From NCBI GenBank assembly GCA_934589705.1, contig CAKTOH010000001.1:62001-126000 (forward strand): a stretch of DNA of 64,000 nucleotides, in the 5' to 3' direction. The position numbers and the translations under genes are program-made. This stretch comes from an uncultured Oscillospiraceae bacterium (GTDB lineage: Bacteria > Bacillota > Clostridia > Oscillospirales > Oscillospiraceae). Positions 63,691 to 64,000 of this stretch are shown here, one piece after another (the stretch's first letter is position 1; every line of letters starts with the position of its first letter). Under the pieces are notes generated by a model. That model was not told the DNA's origin. It saw only the letters and a program-made list of their open reading frames with translations, and searched no databases.

Positions 63691-64000
63691 CAGCGCGCCA
63701 CGAAGCCGACCTTTTTGTAAACCTTGCGCAGGGTCTTCTCCGCCACAAAGCCCGCCTTCTCGGCGCCCTCCTTGTAGACCTTTTCGAGGTATGCCTTATC
63801 CTTCATGATCCGGCTGGCCTCTTCCCGGATGGGACGAAGGGTCTCCACCACGGCCTCGCCTACGGCGGGCTTGAAAGCACCGTAGCCCTGCCCCGCAAAC
63901 TCCGTCTCGATCTCAGCGAAGGTCTTGCCGGTGACGGCAGAGTAAATGGTCATCAGGTTCGCAACGCCGGGCTTGTTCTCCTTATCGTAGCGGACGCAGT
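63690..64000 (-). CDS. trpS: Tryptophanyl-tRNA synthetase, C-terminal part (runs off the window)
   Basis: About 103 C-terminal residues are inside. The translation reads CVRYDKENKPGVANLMTIYS, then AVTGKTFAEIETEFAGQGYG, AFKPAVGEAVVETLRPIREE and TLRKVYKKVGFVAR, the anticodon-side helices of TrpS. The catalytic part lies beyond 64000. No T-box can be seen because the start is outside. Confidence 0.92.
   Translation of the reverse strand, partial: CVRYDKENKPGVANLMTIYSAVTGKTFAEIETEFAGQGYGAFKPAVGEAVVETLRPIREEASRIMKDKAYLEKVYKEGAEKAGFVAEKTLRKVYKKVGFVAR

Overview
This window reads as a chromosomal segment of a spore-forming Clostridia bacterium, most likely of the Oscillospiraceae. The call rests on a complete spoIIIAA-AH operon, a spoIIAA-AB-sigF operon, yqfC-yqfD, yunB, a ylbJ-like gene and ytfJ, on three T-box leaders, on a long SRP RNA upstream of dnaX, on SD-rich starts and on a G+C content that looks to be in the mid-50s by eye. 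I see no phage, plasmid, transposase, CRISPR or resistance island. The genes are housekeeping and sporulation genes; the unusual content is in the intergenic DNA.

Layout. 1-5.6 kb: phoH (partial), yqfD-yqfC, a divergent ylbJ-like gene with a small Cys protein, and ligA-yunB. 5.6-9.6 kb: pcrA, then sigF-spoIIAB-spoIIAA. 9.9-13.8 kb: valS with a Val T-box, and a divergent GtrB-type glycosyltransferase. 13.9-18.4 kb: the spoIIIA operon. 18.7-21.5 kb: a CoA module of coaX plus an ECF S component, divergent from coaBC. 21.7-25.1 kb: radA, a Cys-rich protein, an RluA-type synthase and a D-2-hydroxyacid dehydrogenase. 25.4-30.8 kb: cysS-polA-rimI-tsaD behind a Cys T-box. 31-38 kb: an SH3-repeat lipoprotein, an MmcQ/YjbR protein, yajC, tgt, queA and a PhoPR-like two-component system. 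38-44.8 kb: mrp, an ABC-F ATPase, rnmV, holA and comEC. 44.9-52.1 kb: alaS with an unusually long Ala T-box, a PaaK-like protein, a small protein coupled to pepF, pepF, and an EamA transporter. 52.7-55.9 kb: recR-ybaB-dnaX, the SRP RNA and acpP. 55.9-64 kb: a BaiN-like flavoprotein, an RpiR regulator, rluB, a DacF-type carboxypeptidase, ytfJ-DUF2953-scpB-scpA, two small membrane proteins and the 3' end of trpS.

How the genes work together. The spoIIA genes set up forespore sigma-F. The spoIIIA genes build the mother-cell half of the feeding-tube complex, while yqfCD, yunB, ytfJ and the ylbJ-like gene act later in the same programme. The T-boxes tie valS, cysS and alaS to uncharged tRNA, and the predicted specifier codons (GUC, UGC, GCC) match the gene each time.

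The most interesting signals are repeats. Two copies of a 175-bp multi-hairpin element (35791-35965 and 52225-52399) are about 93% identical and carry paired compensatory changes in their stems; one copy abuts the start of queA. A 167-bp MITE with perfect 21-bp terminal inverted repeats sits between coaBC and its terminator. A palindromic repeat family occurs in at least five intergenic regions, and a six-hairpin cluster lies between dacF and ytfJ.
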